Source: Acidobacteriota bacterium (GTDB lineage Bacteria; Acidobacteriota; Terriglobia; Bryobacterales; Bryobacteraceae). Taken from it: a stretch of DNA of 64,000 nucleotides. Below, one piece after another: positions 25,877 through 36,462 of this stretch (the stretch's first letter is position 1; each line of letters opens with the position of its first letter). Location: contig VFZY01000001.1 in NCBI GenBank assembly GCA_016870915.1, positions 46,876-110,875 of the forward strand, written 5' to 3'. Under the pieces are notes generated by a model. That model was not told the DNA's origin. It was given only the letters and a program-made list of their open reading frames with translations, and made no database searches. Position numbers and translations under genes: made by a program.

Positions 25877-26724
25877 TGCGGCTCGGAGAAGAACCCCGCC
25901 ATCCGGCGGAATTTCTGATAGCGGTCGTCCACCAGTTGCGCCCGCGTCAGCGGAGCCAGTTCCTCCAGCCCCGCGCGTACCGCCGCTCCCATCGACTCAA
26001 ACGTCTTCTCGTGATCCTCGTGCGCCCCGCCCTCAGGCTCCCCAATCACCTTGTCGATGATCCCCAGCCCCAGCAGATCGCGAGCCGTCAGCCGCAGCGC
26101 CCGCGCCGCCAGATGCTTCTGCCCCGCATCGCGCCAGATGATCGCCGCGCAGCTCTCCGGCGAAATCACTGAATAAATGGAGTTCTCCAGCATGTACACG
26201 CGGTTGGCCACGCCCAGCGCCAGCGCTCCACCGCTGCCGCCTTCGCCAATCACGATCGCGATCACCGGCACCTCAAGCCGCGCCATCTCCCGCAAATTCA
26301 CCGCGATCGCTTCCGCCTGCCCCCGCTCCTCCGCGTCGATCCCCGGGTAGGCCCCCGGCGTATCCAGCAGCGTCACAATCGGCCGGCCGAACTTCGACGC
26401 CATTTTCATCAGCCGCAGCGCCTTCCGGTAGCCCTCCGGCTTCGGCATGCCAAAGTTCCGCTGCAGCTTCTGCTTGGTATCGCGGCCCTTGTGCTGGCCA
26501 ATCACCATCACCGGCCGGTTGTCGAAACGGGCCGGACCGCCCACAATCGCCGAATCGTCGGCATAGGCCCGGTCGCCATGAAACTCCTCGAAATCGGTGA
26601 ACACGCGCTCAATGTAGTCCAGCGCGAGCGGACGCTTGGGGTGGCGCGCCAGTTCCACCCGCTGCCAAATGGGATCGCTGGGTTGAGGCGCCGTGAGACT
26701 CGCTGCGGAGTCGGGTGTCGACAT
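25873..26724 (-). CDS. accA: Acetyl-CoA carboxylase carboxyltransferase subunit alpha
   Basis: AccA, with AccD, transfers the carboxyl group from biotin to acetyl-CoA in the first step of fatty-acid synthesis. The 283-residue protein shows [84 protein letters not shown], and [13 protein letters not shown] with [14 protein letters not shown]. The ATG at 26724 is preferred; a longer reading would run into dnaE. It lies 19 bases after dnaE, a dnaE-accA order that is common in bacteria. accD is not in the window. Confidence 0.96.
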   Translation of the reverse strand: MSTPDSAASLTAPQPSDPIWQRVELARHPKRPLALDYIERVFTDFEEFHGDRAYADDSAIVGGPARFDNRPVMVIGQHKGRDTKQKLQRNFGMPKPEGYRKALRLMKMASKFGRPIVTLLDTPGAYPGIDAEERGQAEAIAVNLREMARLEVPVIAIVIGEGGSGGALALGVANRVYMLENSIYSVISPESCAAIIWRDAGQKHLAARALRLTARDLLGLGIIDKVIGEPEGGAHEDHEKTFESMGAAVRAGLEELAPLTRAQLVDDRYQKFRRMAGFFSEPQ

Positions 26725-26743
26725 AGAGTTGATAGAGTGCTGC

Positions 26744-29700
26744 TTAACTGGCCAGGACCTCGAAGGACTCCGGGCCGAAGATCCTCTCGATCTCCGCCTT
26801 GAACTCCTTGTCGGGCCGCACGCGGGCCGTAACATCCAGGGTAACGGAAAAGTCGCGCGCTTTCTCGATCCGCAGCCGCACTTCGCTCTCGCCGGGCTTC
26901 CTCAGGAACAGACCCGTCAGCTCCCGCGCCCGTTCCGTGGCGCCGTTGGCGCCGGCCGCAATCCGGATGCTGATCACCCGCGGCAGGTCCACTCGCGCCA
27001 GTTCCAGCGGAATGATGTCCTGCAGAGACAGCCGCGGCGGTCCACCCTCTTCGGGAAACACCGCCGCCCGCACCAGCACCGCGCGGTCTTCGGTGAGAAA
27101 CTCCTTCAACTCCTCGTGCTTGCCCGCGAAGACCATCGCCTCCAGGTTTCCGGCGTGATCCTCAAACTGCATCATGCTCCACAGCTTGCCCTCTTTGTTG
27201 CGCCGCCGCTGAATGCCCGTGAGGATGCCGCACATCTTCACCTCGGTGCCTTTTGAAAGCCCTTCCAGTCCGTCGCTGCGGTGTGTGGCCAGTTCGCTCA
27301 CCTTGTCCATGTACCGGTCCAGCGGATGGCCCGTGACGTAGAAGCCAAGCAGTTCCTTTTCGCCCGCCAGTTTCTGCTCCAGCGTCCATTCCGGCAGATC
27401 GGGCAGCGGCGGCTCCGGCAGATGCTCCTCTTCCATCAGCATGCCGAACAGTCCCGCCTGCCCCATCGCGCGATCCCGCGCCAGCCGCATCCCCCCCTCA
27501 ATCGCCGTGTCAAGCTGCCCCATCAACTGCGAACGCCGCGCCCCCAGGCTATCCATCGCGCCCGCCCGGATCAGGCTCTCCACCACGCGCCGGTTGAGCG
27601 ACGCCATGTCCACGCTCTCACAGAAATGCGTCAGAGACCGGAATCCGCCCGCTTTCGTCCGCGCCGCGACAATGCTTTCCACCGCATTCGCGCCCAGATT
27701 CTTGATCGCGCCCAGCCCGAACCGGATCGCGTCCCCATCCGGCGTGAAGTTCAGATCGCTCTTGGCGAAATCCGGCGGCAGCACGCGGATACCCATGTCG
27801 CGGCATTCGTTGATGTACTTCACCACCTTGGCCGTGTTGCCCGTTTCCGACGTCAACAGCGCGCTCATGAAATCCAGCGGATAGTGTGCCTTCAGGTACG
27901 CCGTCACATACGCAAGGTACGCATAGGCCGCCGAGTGCGACTTGTTGAAGCCATACCCGGCGAACTTCTCCATCAGGTCGAAGACCTTGTCCACCTTCTT
28001 GAGCGGCAGGCCCTTCTGCTTGGCGCCCTCCAGAAAACGCTGGCGCTGCGCCGCCATCTCCTCCACCTTCTTCTTGCCCATCGCGCGGCGCAGCAGATCC
28101 GCTTCACCCAGCGAGTAGCCGCCCAGGACGTTGGCGATCTGCATCACCTGCTCCTGGTACACCATGATCCCGAAGGTCTCCTCCAGAATCTCCCTCATCT
28201 CCGGCAGGTCGTACACCACTTCCTTCCGGCCGTGCCGCCGGTCGATAAAGTCGTCGATCATGCCCATCGGGCCCGGCCGGTAGAGCGCGTTCAGAGCGAT
28301 CAGATCCTCCACGCGCGTCGGCTGATAACGCCGCAGAATGTCGCGCATGCCGCCTGATTCAAACTGGAAGACGCCGCTGGTGAAACCCTTCGAAAACACC
28401 TCGAACGTCTTCTGGTCGGTCAGCGGCAGTTCCTCAAGCACCAGCTTCTCGCCACGGTAGCGCTCAATCAGCGCCAGAGCGTCGCTGATGATCGTCAGCG
28501 TGGTCAGGCCCAGAAAGTCCATCTTCAGCAGGCCCAGTTTTTCCAGGCCCACCATGTCGTACTGCGTAACAACTTCGTCCCGGTTGGTGCGGTACAGCGG
28601 CACCAGGTTCCGCAGCGGCTCCGGCGAGATCACCACGCCCGCCGCGTGCATCCCCGCGTTGCGCGCCATGCCTTCCAGGCGCAGGGCGATGTCCAGCACT
28701 TCCTTGACGCGCCCGTCTTTCCGCGCCGCGTCGGCGAACCCGGGTTCCTGCTCGTAGGCCTCCTTCAACTTGATGTTCAGCACGCCCGGAACCAGCTTCG
28801 TCAGCTTGTCGCTTTCGGCGAAGGTCAGGTCGAGCGCGCGCGCCACGTCCTTGATCGCCTGCTTGGCGCCCAGCGTGCCGAACGTGATGATCTGCGCCAC
28901 CTGCTCACGGCCGTATTTCTCCGTCACGTACTGGATCACGTCGCCCCGTCCGCGCGTGCAGAAATCAATGTCGATGTCCGGCATCGATACGCGCTCCGGG
29001 TTCAGGAACCGTTCAAACAGCAGGCCGTACTGCAACGGGTCGATGTCGGTGATCGCCATGGCGTAGCTCACCAGGCTGCCCGCCGCGGAACCTCGCCCGG
29101 GGCCCACCGGAATGCCCTTCAGCTTGGCGAACCGTATGAAGTCCCAGACAATCAGAAAGTACCCGGAAAACTGCATCTGCTGGATGATCGCGATCTCCCG
29201 CTCCAGCCGTTCCCGGTACTGCTCCAGCGGACACTTCAACCGTCCCTGCGCCGCCATCGCTTCCAGCAGCGGACGCCGCTGCTCAAAGCCCTGACGGGCC
29301 ACCCAGGCGAAGAATGAATCCGTCGTGTGATTCTCCGGGATCGGGAAGCGCGGGAACGGCTCCTTCACCTTCTCCAGACTCAACTGGCACCGCTGCGCAA
29401 TCTCCCAGGTGATGTCCAGCGCGCTCTCGAAATCGCCGAACAGGCGCAGCATCGCCGCCCGGTCTTTCAGATGGAACTCCTCGGTCGTGAACCGCATCCG
29501 CTTCTCATCCGACATCGTCTTGCCCGTCTGGATGCAGAGCATGATCTCGTGCGCCCGGGCATCGTCCTTGCGCAGATAGTGCGCGTCGTTGGTGGCCACC
29601 AGCGGAATGCCTGTATCGCCCGCCAGCCGCGCCAGCATCGGAATCACGGCCTTGTCCTGATCCAGCCCGTGGTCCTGAATCTCCAGGAAAAAGTTCCCCC

Positions 29701-30202
29701 GCCCGAACATGTCCTGGTAGGTGTAGGCCAGCTTGCGAGCCTCCTCATACCGGCCCCCAAGCAAGGCTTCGTTGATGTCCCCGCGCAGGCACGCCGAAAG
29801 ACAGATCAGGCCCTTGCTGTGCTGTGCCAGCAGGTCCTTGTCGATGCGCGGCTTGTAGTAGAAGCCATCCAGGTACGAGGTCGAGACCAGCTTCAGCAGA
29901 TTCCGGTACCCCTCCTGGTTCTCGCACAGCAGCACCAGGTGGTTGTAGCGGTTCGTATCGGTCTTGTTGGCCAGCCCCTGCTGGGCCACGTAGACCTCAC
30001 AGCCAATCACCGGATGAATGCCCTTGGCCCGCGCCCCGTTATAAAACTCCACGGCGCCGAAAAGGTTGCCGTGGTCCGTCATCGCCACCGCCGGCGCCTT
30101 CTGCGCGGCGATGATGTCCATCATCTGCGTGATCTCGCACGCCCCATCGAGCATGGAATAGTCGGTGTGGCAGTGCAGATGGACAAAAGGGGCGGCGGAC
30201 AT
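26744..30202 (-). CDS. dnaE: DNA polymerase III alpha subunit
   Basis: The replicative polymerase catalytic subunit, 1152 residues, the usual DnaE length. The N-terminal PHP domain starts [17 protein letters not shown]; the palm contains [12 protein letters not shown] and the catalytic [12 protein letters not shown]; further blocks are [26 protein letters not shown] and [17 protein letters not shown]. The C-terminal part holds an OB-fold segment ([24 protein letters not shown]) and a tau-binding tail. It is the first gene of the dnaE-accA run. The upstream 325 bases contain a PEP-CTERM remnant. Confidence 0.98.
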   Translation of the reverse strand: MSAAPFVHLHCHTDYSMLDGACEITQMMDIIAAQKAPAVAMTDHGNLFGAVEFYNGARAKGIHPVIGCEVYVAQQGLANKTDTNRYNHLVLLCENQEGYRNLLKLVSTSYLDGFYYKPRIDKDLLAQHSKGLICLSACLRGDINEALLGGRYEEARKLAYTYQDMFGRGNFFLEIQDHGLDQDKAVIPMLARLAGDTGIPLVATNDAHYLRKDDARAHEIMLCIQTGKTMSDEKRMRFTTEEFHLKDRAAMLRLFGDFESALDITWEIAQRCQLSLEKVKEPFPRFPIPENHTTDSFFAWVARQGFEQRRPLLEAMAAQGRLKCPLEQYRERLEREIAIIQQMQFSGYFLIVWDFIRFAKLKGIPVGPGRGSAAGSLVSYAMAITDIDPLQYGLLFERFLNPERVSMPDIDIDFCTRGRGDVIQYVTEKYGREQVAQIITFGTLGAKQAIKDVARALDLTFAESDKLTKLVPGVLNIKLKEAYEQEPGFADAARKDGRVKEVLDIALRLEGMARNAGMHAAGVVISPEPLRNLVPLYRTNRDEVVTQYDMVGLEKLGLLKMDFLGLTTLTIISDALALIERYRGEKLVLEELPLTDQKTFEVFSKGFTSGVFQFESGGMRDILRRYQPTRVEDLIALNALYRPGPMGMIDDFIDRRHGRKEVVYDLPEMREILEETFGIMVYQEQVMQIANVLGGYSLGEADLLRRAMGKKKVEEMAAQRQRFLEGAKQKGLPLKKVDKVFDLMEKFAGYGFNKSHSAAYAYLAYVTAYLKAHYPLDFMSALLTSETGNTAKVVKYINECRDMGIRVLPPDFAKSDLNFTPDGDAIRFGLGAIKNLGANAVESIVAARTKAGGFRSLTHFCESVDMASLNRRVVESLIRAGAMDSLGARRSQLMGQLDTAIEGGMRLARDRAMGQAGLFGMLMEEEHLPEPPLPDLPEWTLEQKLAGEKELLGFYVTGHPLDRYMDKVSELATHRSDGLEGLSKGTEVKMCGILTGIQRRRNKEGKLWSMMQFEDHAGNLEAMVFAGKHEELKEFLTEDRAVLVRAAVFPEEGGPPRLSLQDIIPLELARVDLPRVISIRIAAGANGATERARELTGLFLRKPGESEVRLRIEKARDFSVTLDVTARVRPDKEFKAEIERIFGPESFEVLAS

Positions 30203-30267
30203 GGGTCGTCTCTCAGTTTCGCGCGGGGGGAGGCGGGCGGCAACCGATAGGCTGCCTTACCGTTATT

Positions 30268-30396
30268 CTAGCGTGTGATCCGGCGAATCGGCCGCCGCAT
30301 CCGCCAGTAGAGGACCGCGGCAACTCCACCCCGCACCAGCAAGGCGGTGGATGGTTCCGGCACGCTGGAACCGGCTCCGCTCGGGATCCCGAACTT
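30268..30396 (-). pseudogene. Orphan PEP-CTERM sorting signal, remnant of a secreted protein gene
   Basis: On the minus strand a short frame encodes GAGSSVPEPSTALLV, then a hydrophobic segment (GGVAAVLYW) and a basic end (RMRRPIRRITR) before TAG at 30268-30270. This is the three-part PEP-CTERM signal: Val-Pro-Glu-Pro-Ser, one membrane helix and an Arg-rich tail, used by exosortase systems. An in-frame TGA lies 11 codons before the Val (30397-30399) and no start codon fits, so the tail has lost its protein. The rest of the roughly 325-base gap between dnaE and the UPF0182 gene shows no other gene. Confidence 0.65.
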
Positions 30397-30527
30397 TCAA
30401 GCGATTGCTCCGCCCGCGTTCGAACACCCATGTTGGCGCAGAAAACCGGAAACCCGCCCACCGTGCCGGCGACAATCCCTTGGAAAACGTCATCGTTTCC
30501 GCCCCCTGCCCGCAGGTGTCATGCGCC

Positions 30528-33263
30528 CTAACGGGACGCCGCACTCGACGCCGCCGCCTCCAGAGCCTCCAACTCCCGGCCGGCATCCGCCCACTTCCCC
30601 TGCCCCATCAACTCACGGTACCGCCTCAAATGCTGGCGCACCCGTTCCAGCCGCGGGTCGGAAGCAGCAACCGCCGGAACCGGCGCCCCAGCCGCCGCCG
30701 CCTGCGCGGGCGGAGGAGCCTCCGCCGGACGCACCGCACCCAACTGAGCAAGCGCCTGATCGTAGGTATCGGCATAGCTGATCGCACTGCCCAGCGCCAT
30801 CGCCACCTTCTTCAACTGCGGCATCGGAGCCTGCTTGGCCTGAATGTAAATCGGTTCCACGTAGAGGAACGTATTTCCGATCGGCAGCACCTGAATCTGC
30901 CCGCGAATCACCTGCGACCCCTGCTGATTCCACAGCGTCAGGTCCTTCGAAATCGTCTGATCCTGATCGATCCGCGACTTGATCTGCAGCGGGCCGAAAA
31001 TCAGTTCCTGCTTCGACAACCGCAGGAGCACAATCTCGCCCAGGTGCTCACCATCGCAGCGCGCCAGCATCAGGCTGATCAGGTTGTCCTTGCCTCGCGG
31101 CGTGAACGGAATCGCGAGCAGAAACTCGGGCTCCTTCTCCCCGGGCAGCTTGGCCATCAGATACGTCGGCTGGAAGTACTCGGATTCGCCGCCCTGCCGC
31201 GCCACGTGCCGGGCCAGATCCCAGACGTCCTCCTTGTTGTAGAACGCCTCCACGTCGGACATGTGGAACAGCCGGTGCACCTGCGCCTGAATGGCGAAGA
31301 TCCGCTCCGGGTACCGCGCGTGCGCCAGCAGTTCGGCGGGCATCGCGGACTTCGGCTTGAACAACTGCGGGAACAACACGCGGTATGCCTGAATCAGCGG
31401 GTCCGCTTCATCGAAGGCATAGAGGGAGATATCGCCGTCATAGGCATCCACGGTGGCCTTCACCGAGTTGCGAATGTAGTTGATGCCGTTCACGCGCCGC
31501 GAATAGGGATGCGAGGCCGACGTTGTGTACCCATCAATCATCCACACCAGACGGCCGGCCTCGGTCAGGATCAGATACGGGTCGCGGTCCCACTCCACAA
31601 ACCCGGCGGCGGACCGCACGCGGTCACTCACGTCGCGCCGGATCATCATGCGGCTCTCCCCATCCAGATAGCCCGTCAGCACGATGTTCCAATCGCCCTC
31701 GCGTACCGCGGCGGCAATGCGCAGCGCCAGGGACGCGATGGGGAAACCGCCCTTGCCTTCGTATCGTGTATGCACGTTCTCGGAACCCGAAGGGTAATTG
31801 AACTCCTGCTGCCCCGTTCGCACAAACACCGGCTCGTGCACCTTTTCGCCGTAGTAGATCTCCGGGCGCGTCACCTTCAGCCCCGGCGTCTTCACTTCCG
31901 GCGGCGCGTTTTGAATGTGCATCACCGGCAGACCGTCGGTGGTGATCCGGTTCGCGTCCGCCATCACCAGCCCGTAGCCATGCGTGTAAATGAAGTGCGG
32001 GTTGATCCACCGCGAGCGCGCGTCCGGAAGCTGCGTCACGTCCAACTCGCGCGGAGCCAGCATCACCTGCTGCAACTTCCCGCCGATCCGGTAGCGGTCG
32101 ATGTCGGTGTCGGAAAAAACGTAGTACGGCCGCAAGGCTTGAATCTGGCCCACCGTATCGTGGAACGGGCCCCAATCCCAAAGACGCACATTGTCCAGCA
32201 GTGCTTTGTCGCGCGTGGCATCCACCTGCCCGCTCATGCCCGCGGCGAAGTCAACCTCCCGCACCCGGTCTTTCAAATTGAACGCGGCTCGCGTTGCCTC
32301 CAGGTGCCGGCCAATGTACGGCTTTTGAATCGAAATCTCATTCGGCCGGACGAACAACGCGTTGACCACACCGGGCACCACCCCCGGAACAATCAGCCCG
32401 GCGCCCGCCGCCGCCGCGGCCAGACCCGCCCGGCCCGCCACCAGCGCCACTGCCGCCAACAACGTACCCGCCACCGCGAACCACACCAGCGGCAGCGAAA
32501 TCGTCTCCGCCACGTAATCGATGCCCACCATGAAACCGTGGTCTTCGTTCAACAGGCCATACCGCCCCAGGTACTGCCGCGCCGCCAGCGCCACCAGAAA
32601 CAGAGCGCCACACGCCCGCAGAAAAGGCAGTTGAAGGGACTCCTCCAGCCGCAACTCACGCAGGTCAATCTCGTCCTGCTTCATCTTCTCCAGCCTCTCC
32701 TTCAGCCGCCAGCCGCGGCTGGGAAGCCAGTAGGCCGCCGCGGCGGCCAGAACCACCGCCAGCATCATGCCCAACAGCATGCGGAAGAACGGAAGGTCGA
32801 AAAGGTAAAAGCTCAGTGTGTGGCCAAACACCGGGTCACGCCACGCGCCGGCAGCCAGCGCGCGGCTGCCCGCGAAACGCACCAGCGTCCAGGAATCGAA
32901 CAGCAGCACGGAGAGAATCACCGACAGAACCAGCAGCACCATCGTCGTCACGGCGGAGTAGGCCGGATAGTCCCGCCGCCGCACACCACCCGCCCGAACG
33001 CCCAAGGCATGACACGTCCACAGAACGGCGAACACCCCCAGCCCCACCAGAATCGCGGGCGCTGTGCGGTAAAGGAGATTGGTCAGCCATGTGTCCAACT
33101 GGCCCACTTCCTTCCACCACTGATAGTCGATGACGAAACTCGCCAGCGTTCGCCCCCCCATCAGCAGCGCGAACAACACCACAAGCAGCAACCGGCCGCC
33201 CCGCAGTTTCGGCCGCGGCCGTATCGAATAGGTTCCGTCGTCTTCAAGATCGAAAGTGGACAT
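30528..33263 (-). CDS. UPF0182 (COG1615) large membrane protein
   Basis: A 911-residue protein of the UPF0182 family. The N-terminal third has about seven membrane helices (segments near 25-45, 60-85, 105-130, 160-185, 225-240, 260-280 and 290-310). A long extracytoplasmic domain follows with typical stretches: NPHFIYTHGYGLVMADANRI, PEIYYGEKVHEPVFV, VHTRYEGKGGFPIASLALRI, HPYSRRVNGINYIRNSVKATVDAYDG, and PTYLMAKLPGEKEPEFLLAIPFTPRGKDNLI. The C-terminal tail is Ala/Pro-rich, then a short helix. The ATG at 33263 is chosen for the family start MSTFDLEDDG. Function is not established for the family. Confidence 0.92.
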   Translation of the reverse strand: MSTFDLEDDGTYSIRPRPKLRGGRLLLVVLFALLMGGRTLASFVIDYQWWKEVGQLDTWLTNLLYRTAPAILVGLGVFAVLWTCHALGVRAGGVRRRDYPAYSAVTTMVLLVLSVILSVLLFDSWTLVRFAGSRALAAGAWRDPVFGHTLSFYLFDLPFFRMLLGMMLAVVLAAAAAYWLPSRGWRLKERLEKMKQDEIDLRELRLEESLQLPFLRACGALFLVALAARQYLGRYGLLNEDHGFMVGIDYVAETISLPLVWFAVAGTLLAAVALVAGRAGLAAAAAGAGLIVPGVVPGVVNALFVRPNEISIQKPYIGRHLEATRAAFNLKDRVREVDFAAGMSGQVDATRDKALLDNVRLWDWGPFHDTVGQIQALRPYYVFSDTDIDRYRIGGKLQQVMLAPRELDVTQLPDARSRWINPHFIYTHGYGLVMADANRITTDGLPVMHIQNAPPEVKTPGLKVTRPEIYYGEKVHEPVFVRTGQQEFNYPSGSENVHTRYEGKGGFPIASLALRIAAAVREGDWNIVLTGYLDGESRMMIRRDVSDRVRSAAGFVEWDRDPYLILTEAGRLVWMIDGYTTSASHPYSRRVNGINYIRNSVKATVDAYDGDISLYAFDEADPLIQAYRVLFPQLFKPKSAMPAELLAHARYPERIFAIQAQVHRLFHMSDVEAFYNKEDVWDLARHVARQGGESEYFQPTYLMAKLPGEKEPEFLLAIPFTPRGKDNLISLMLARCDGEHLGEIVLLRLSKQELIFGPLQIKSRIDQDQTISKDLTLWNQQGSQVIRGQIQVLPIGNTFLYVEPIYIQAKQAPMPQLKKVAMALGSAISYADTYDQALAQLGAVRPAEAPPPAQAAAAGAPVPAVAASDPRLERVRQHLRRYRELMGQGKWADAGRELEALEAAASSAASR

Positions 33264-33267
33264 GGGT

Positions 33268-33305
33268 TTTAGAGTGTCAGCAAAGCTAGCTTTAGAGTGA
33301 CAGCA
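33268..33305. repeat. Imperfect 15-base direct repeat at a gene 3' end
   Basis: TTTAGAGTGTCAGCA (33268-33282) and TTTAGAGTGACAGCA (33291-33305) match at 14 of 15 positions with a 23-base offset. The second copy contains the stop codon and last residues of the 1037-residue gene; the first copy lies between that gene and the UPF0182 start. It looks like a small tandem duplication of a gene end. Confidence 0.6.
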
Positions 33306-36300
33306 GGCGCTCTTCCAGAATGACATCACCCGGGGTCAGTTCCTCGGGCGGAATCTTAACCGAAGGCGCCAGCACTTGCACGGCAAGCGAACCGGTGGTC
33401 TTCAGAGGCTCGCCTCCGGCCAAAGCCGCTCCAGCCTCCAGGAAGAGCTGCGTGCCCAGCGGACGAAGCTGCTCGCCGTTAAACAGGCTCTTCAGGCGCG
33501 TGTTGAAAGTCTCAGTCACCTCGGCGCAGAACTTCGTCAACGCCCGGATCGCTTCCGAAGGCTTCTGCTGCTGCTTCATGAACTTCAGCATTTCCTTGCG
33601 GGCCTTCACCGCGCCGTCAATCACCTTGCGTTCGCAGAACATCAGGCTGAACATGTGGCTCATGCTGTCTTCCGTCGCATCCCTGACAACGCGGTCGATA
33701 TTGATCTTGTCAGGCGTGAAGTTCTTCGCGCGGCCCTCTTCGCCGAGGCTACGAAGCATCTGCGCCACTTCAGTCATCTTCTGTTCAGTCTTCGCCTTTT
33801 TCACGAAGCCGTCGCGCATGCCTTCGTCGCTCTGGTCAATGTAGTGGTCGTCCTGCGTCACCAGAGGCAGAGCGGAATAGACAATCATGCTGCTTGCCGG
33901 GACTCCGAGGTCGTACTTCGACACATCGCTGAACCAAAGCCGCGAAATGGACTGGCGCATGCCGGTTTGAATGGCGCACGACATCGCATCCAGCCGCCGG
34001 TTCTCTTCTTTGTCATCCGCGCTCGGGGTCATCCACCGCGCTACTGCCTCTGCCGGAGCCGACACGTCCAGTGTCAGCAGCACGTTGCCGAAGTTGTTCG
34101 TCCCATTGTGGAGTTTCTCCTCCACGGCGGCATCCAACACCATCAGCCAGGTAGCGAAACTGCCGGCTGGCGGCGCGAACTGGTTCGCGAAGTAAGCACC
34201 CACCCACGGCGTGAGTTGATGCCGTAGTCCCTCCACTGTAATGTTCCGGGCAGCCGCGCGATGCCGGTAGTTGTAGGTGAATTCCTTCTTCTGGAACACC
34301 CGCACGCCCTCCAGCGGGACATCCAGTGCCGCGGTCACCGCCAGCGTACTCACGCGCCTGCCGCGATTCTCCGTCAGCGTGTCGGTCCCCTCCGCCGTGT
34401 ACGCCAGGATTCTGCCGTCCTCGGCCGTCACCTTCACACTGGCAAACGAATCGTTCACATGGTCCACCGCGCGGCTGAAGTACGGCAGGTTGATCTCAAC
34501 CGCCGCCTGCCGGTGCACCGCGTGCGAAAGCGCGGCAAGGCCCAAGGTCACCCCGGCCGGCGGGTTCACCATCAACGTGTCCAGGTCGCCGTCAATCGCC
34601 TGATGCAGCAACCCGCTCAACAGGGCGTCGTCGTGTGCAAAGTCGAACTCCACGTCCACCATCGCCGTATTCGTCGTGGTGCGTTGCCACGTTGCGCTGA
34701 TGTTGGCCTTGTACTGATCGTTCAGAATCTTGCGGGCCTTCGAATAAAACTCCTGCTTGCGCCCGATCAATCCATGCACCGCCGCCGCGGTTTTTTTCAC
34801 ATCGTCGAAGTTCAGATCCCCTACAGCCTTGCCCAGAAACTCCGCCAGACGTGCCTTCAGGAACCCGTCCATCCTGTCGAAGTCCGCCTCGGCGATGGTG
34901 TCCAGAACCTCCAGGTGAAACGTCTTCTTGGTCCACAGCAACAGGTCGGTGAACACACTCTCAATCACACTGCCGTCCAGCAGCCGCTCCAGCGGCTTGG
35001 CCAGGCTCTGGGCCAGTTCAAAGTTGGCATTGCTGTCCAGCAGGCTCAGCACACCCCTTGGCGCCAGAGACTCCAGCAGATTGAACACCGGATTGTCCGG
35101 AAGCTGAATCCGGCCCGCCTGCTTCTTCAGGAACGCGCGGAACGCTTCACGGTCACCCTCGGCCACCAGCCTCGCCGTCTCCCGCATGCCCGAAAGATCC
35201 ACCTTGCTTTCGATGAAGCGCTGGATCACGGCGGCCACGCGCTGATCCAGCGAATTGAACGCCTCCACCGCCGCCGCCACGCGGCCCTGTGCCTTGTTGA
35301 ACTCAGCCCGGGGATCAATGCCGGTCACCTGCTGCAGGAACGCCATCGCCGAGTCCACCCCGGCCCCGCTCAGCAGGCCTGGAATGTCCTTCAGTTTCTC
35401 CTCGCTGGTCCACTCCTCCACCCGTTGCAGGCTGCGCAGGATCTGCGAACTCTCCATCCCAAAGACAGCCTGAATGAAGTCGTCGGCGTTCTCCGGAATA
35501 TCGGCCAGCGCCTGCATTTCGGCATTCATGTGGAACGCGAAATTCCAGCCGCGCTTCGAAAGCTTGAACAGCCGCAGCCGCAGCTTCTTGTCCGCCGCTG
35601 CCGGCGACTCACGGCTGATCACCATGGCGTACCGTCCACTCGCCTCAAAGCCCAGCGCCGCCGAAACGCCCAGGTTCAACCGCAGTCCGATATCGCCCGT
35701 GAACCCGCCCAGCTTCGCCTCGCGCACCCAGTTGAAGTCCGCTCCGTACTTCACGCCGATCTTCGCCGCGATGCCGCCCTCCACCTCGGCAATGATCCAG
35801 GTGCCCGGGTCCAGATCGCTCACCGAGCGCACCTGCGACGGCATCACCCAACTGTTCACCACCGCACCCACCTCGTCGAACCCGCTCTGCCTGCCGTCCT
35901 CAAACCGGCGGATCACCGCGTAGGCGGCGTCACGGTTGCCTTCCACGCCCAGCGTCGCGGTGCCCGCCCCGCCCAGCGCCACGGCGCCCTGAACCGACGC
36001 CTGGACGTCATAGCCCCATTGGAACGCCGTGTAGTGGCCTGTCTCATCGGCCGGCAACGCAAGGCCGCCCGGCAGGTTCTCATCCAGGTTCAGGGCGGCG
36101 ATCAGCGGCTCCGGGTTGGGATACACGCCGATGCCCGCCGATGCGCCGGCACTCGCCTTGAAGGCCACCGTGCCCCTGCCGCTGAGGAACGTCAGATCCC
36201 GTCCGCCCTCGGCGGAAACCTTGAGACTTCCCAGCGTGAACTGCGCCCGGGGGAACGGCCCTCCCGCGGCCACGGCGAGCATGGCCTTATCCTTGGGCAG

Positions 36301-36405
36301 CTCAACGTTCACGCCCGCACTCACGGCGTCCTTGAGGAACTTCGCGTTTCGCTTGAATTTGAACGTGGACAATGTCTTCTCGGGGTCGGGGGCGGGTGCG
36401 CTCAT
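33292..36405 (-). CDS. Large 1037-residue soluble protein, no recognised family
   Basis: No signal peptide or membrane helix is evident, so it is probably cytoplasmic. The N-terminal 280 residues are rich in Gly, Ala and beta-prone stretches (FLSGRGTVAFKASAGASAG, GVEGNRDAAYAVIRRF, IIAEVEGGIAAKIGVKYGADF, LGVSAALGFEASGRYAMVIS), suggesting repeated strands. Residues about 300-590 are mostly helical (AVEAFNSLDQRVAAVIQRFIE and similar). A further strand-rich part contains VDVEFDFAHDDALL. The last 200 residues are helical again, with KKAKTEQKMTEVAQMLRSL. It is 28 bases upstream of the UPF0182 gene on the same strand. I cannot assign any function; coding is supported by consistent, evenly varied sequence across 3.1 kb. 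Confidence 0.8.
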   Translation of the reverse strand: MSAPAPDPEKTLSTFKFKRNAKFLKDAVSAGVNVELPKDKAMLAVAAGGPFPRAQFTLGSLKVSAEGGRDLTFLSGRGTVAFKASAGASAGIGVYPNPEPLIAALNLDENLPGGLALPADETGHYTAFQWGYDVQASVQGAVALGGAGTATLGVEGNRDAAYAVIRRFEDGRQSGFDEVGAVVNSWVMPSQVRSVSDLDPGTWIIAEVEGGIAAKIGVKYGADFNWVREAKLGGFTGDIGLRLNLGVSAALGFEASGRYAMVISRESPAAADKKLRLRLFKLSKRGWNFAFHMNAEMQALADIPENADDFIQAVFGMESSQILRSLQRVEEWTSEEKLKDIPGLLSGAGVDSAMAFLQQVTGIDPRAEFNKAQGRVAAAVEAFNSLDQRVAAVIQRFIESKVDLSGMRETARLVAEGDREAFRAFLKKQAGRIQLPDNPVFNLLESLAPRGVLSLLDSNANFELAQSLAKPLERLLDGSVIESVFTDLLLWTKKTFHLEVLDTIAEADFDRMDGFLKARLAEFLGKAVGDLNFDDVKKTAAAVHGLIGRKQEFYSKARKILNDQYKANISATWQRTTTNTAMVDVEFDFAHDDALLSGLLHQAIDGDLDTLMVNPPAGVTLGLAALSHAVHRQAAVEINLPYFSRAVDHVNDSFASVKVTAEDGRILAYTAEGTDTLTENRGRRVSTLAVTAALDVPLEGVRVFQKKEFTYNYRHRAAARNITVEGLRHQLTPWVGAYFANQFAPPAGSFATWLMVLDAAVEEKLHNGTNNFGNVLLTLDVSAPAEAVARWMTPSADDKEENRRLDAMSCAIQTGMRQSISRLWFSDVSKYDLGVPASSMIVYSALPLVTQDDHYIDQSDEGMRDGFVKKAKTEQKMTEVAQMLRSLGEEGRAKNFTPDKINIDRVVRDATEDSMSHMFSLMFCERKVIDGAVKARKEMLKFMKQQQKPSEAIRALTKFCAEVTETFNTRLKSLFNGEQLRPLGTQLFLEAGAALAGGEPLKTTGSLAVQVLAPSVKIPPEELTPGDVILEERLLSL

Positions 36406-36462
36406 CGATTCCTCCAGTGTTGGCAGCCGGTTGTGATTATAGCTCCGCGCCCCACTTACTTG

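Noticed and set aside
30351..33272. 973-codon plus-strand frame antisense to UPF0182
   Set aside because: Arg/His/Pro/Gln-rich translation with no motif; the UPF0182 reading on the other strand is convincing.
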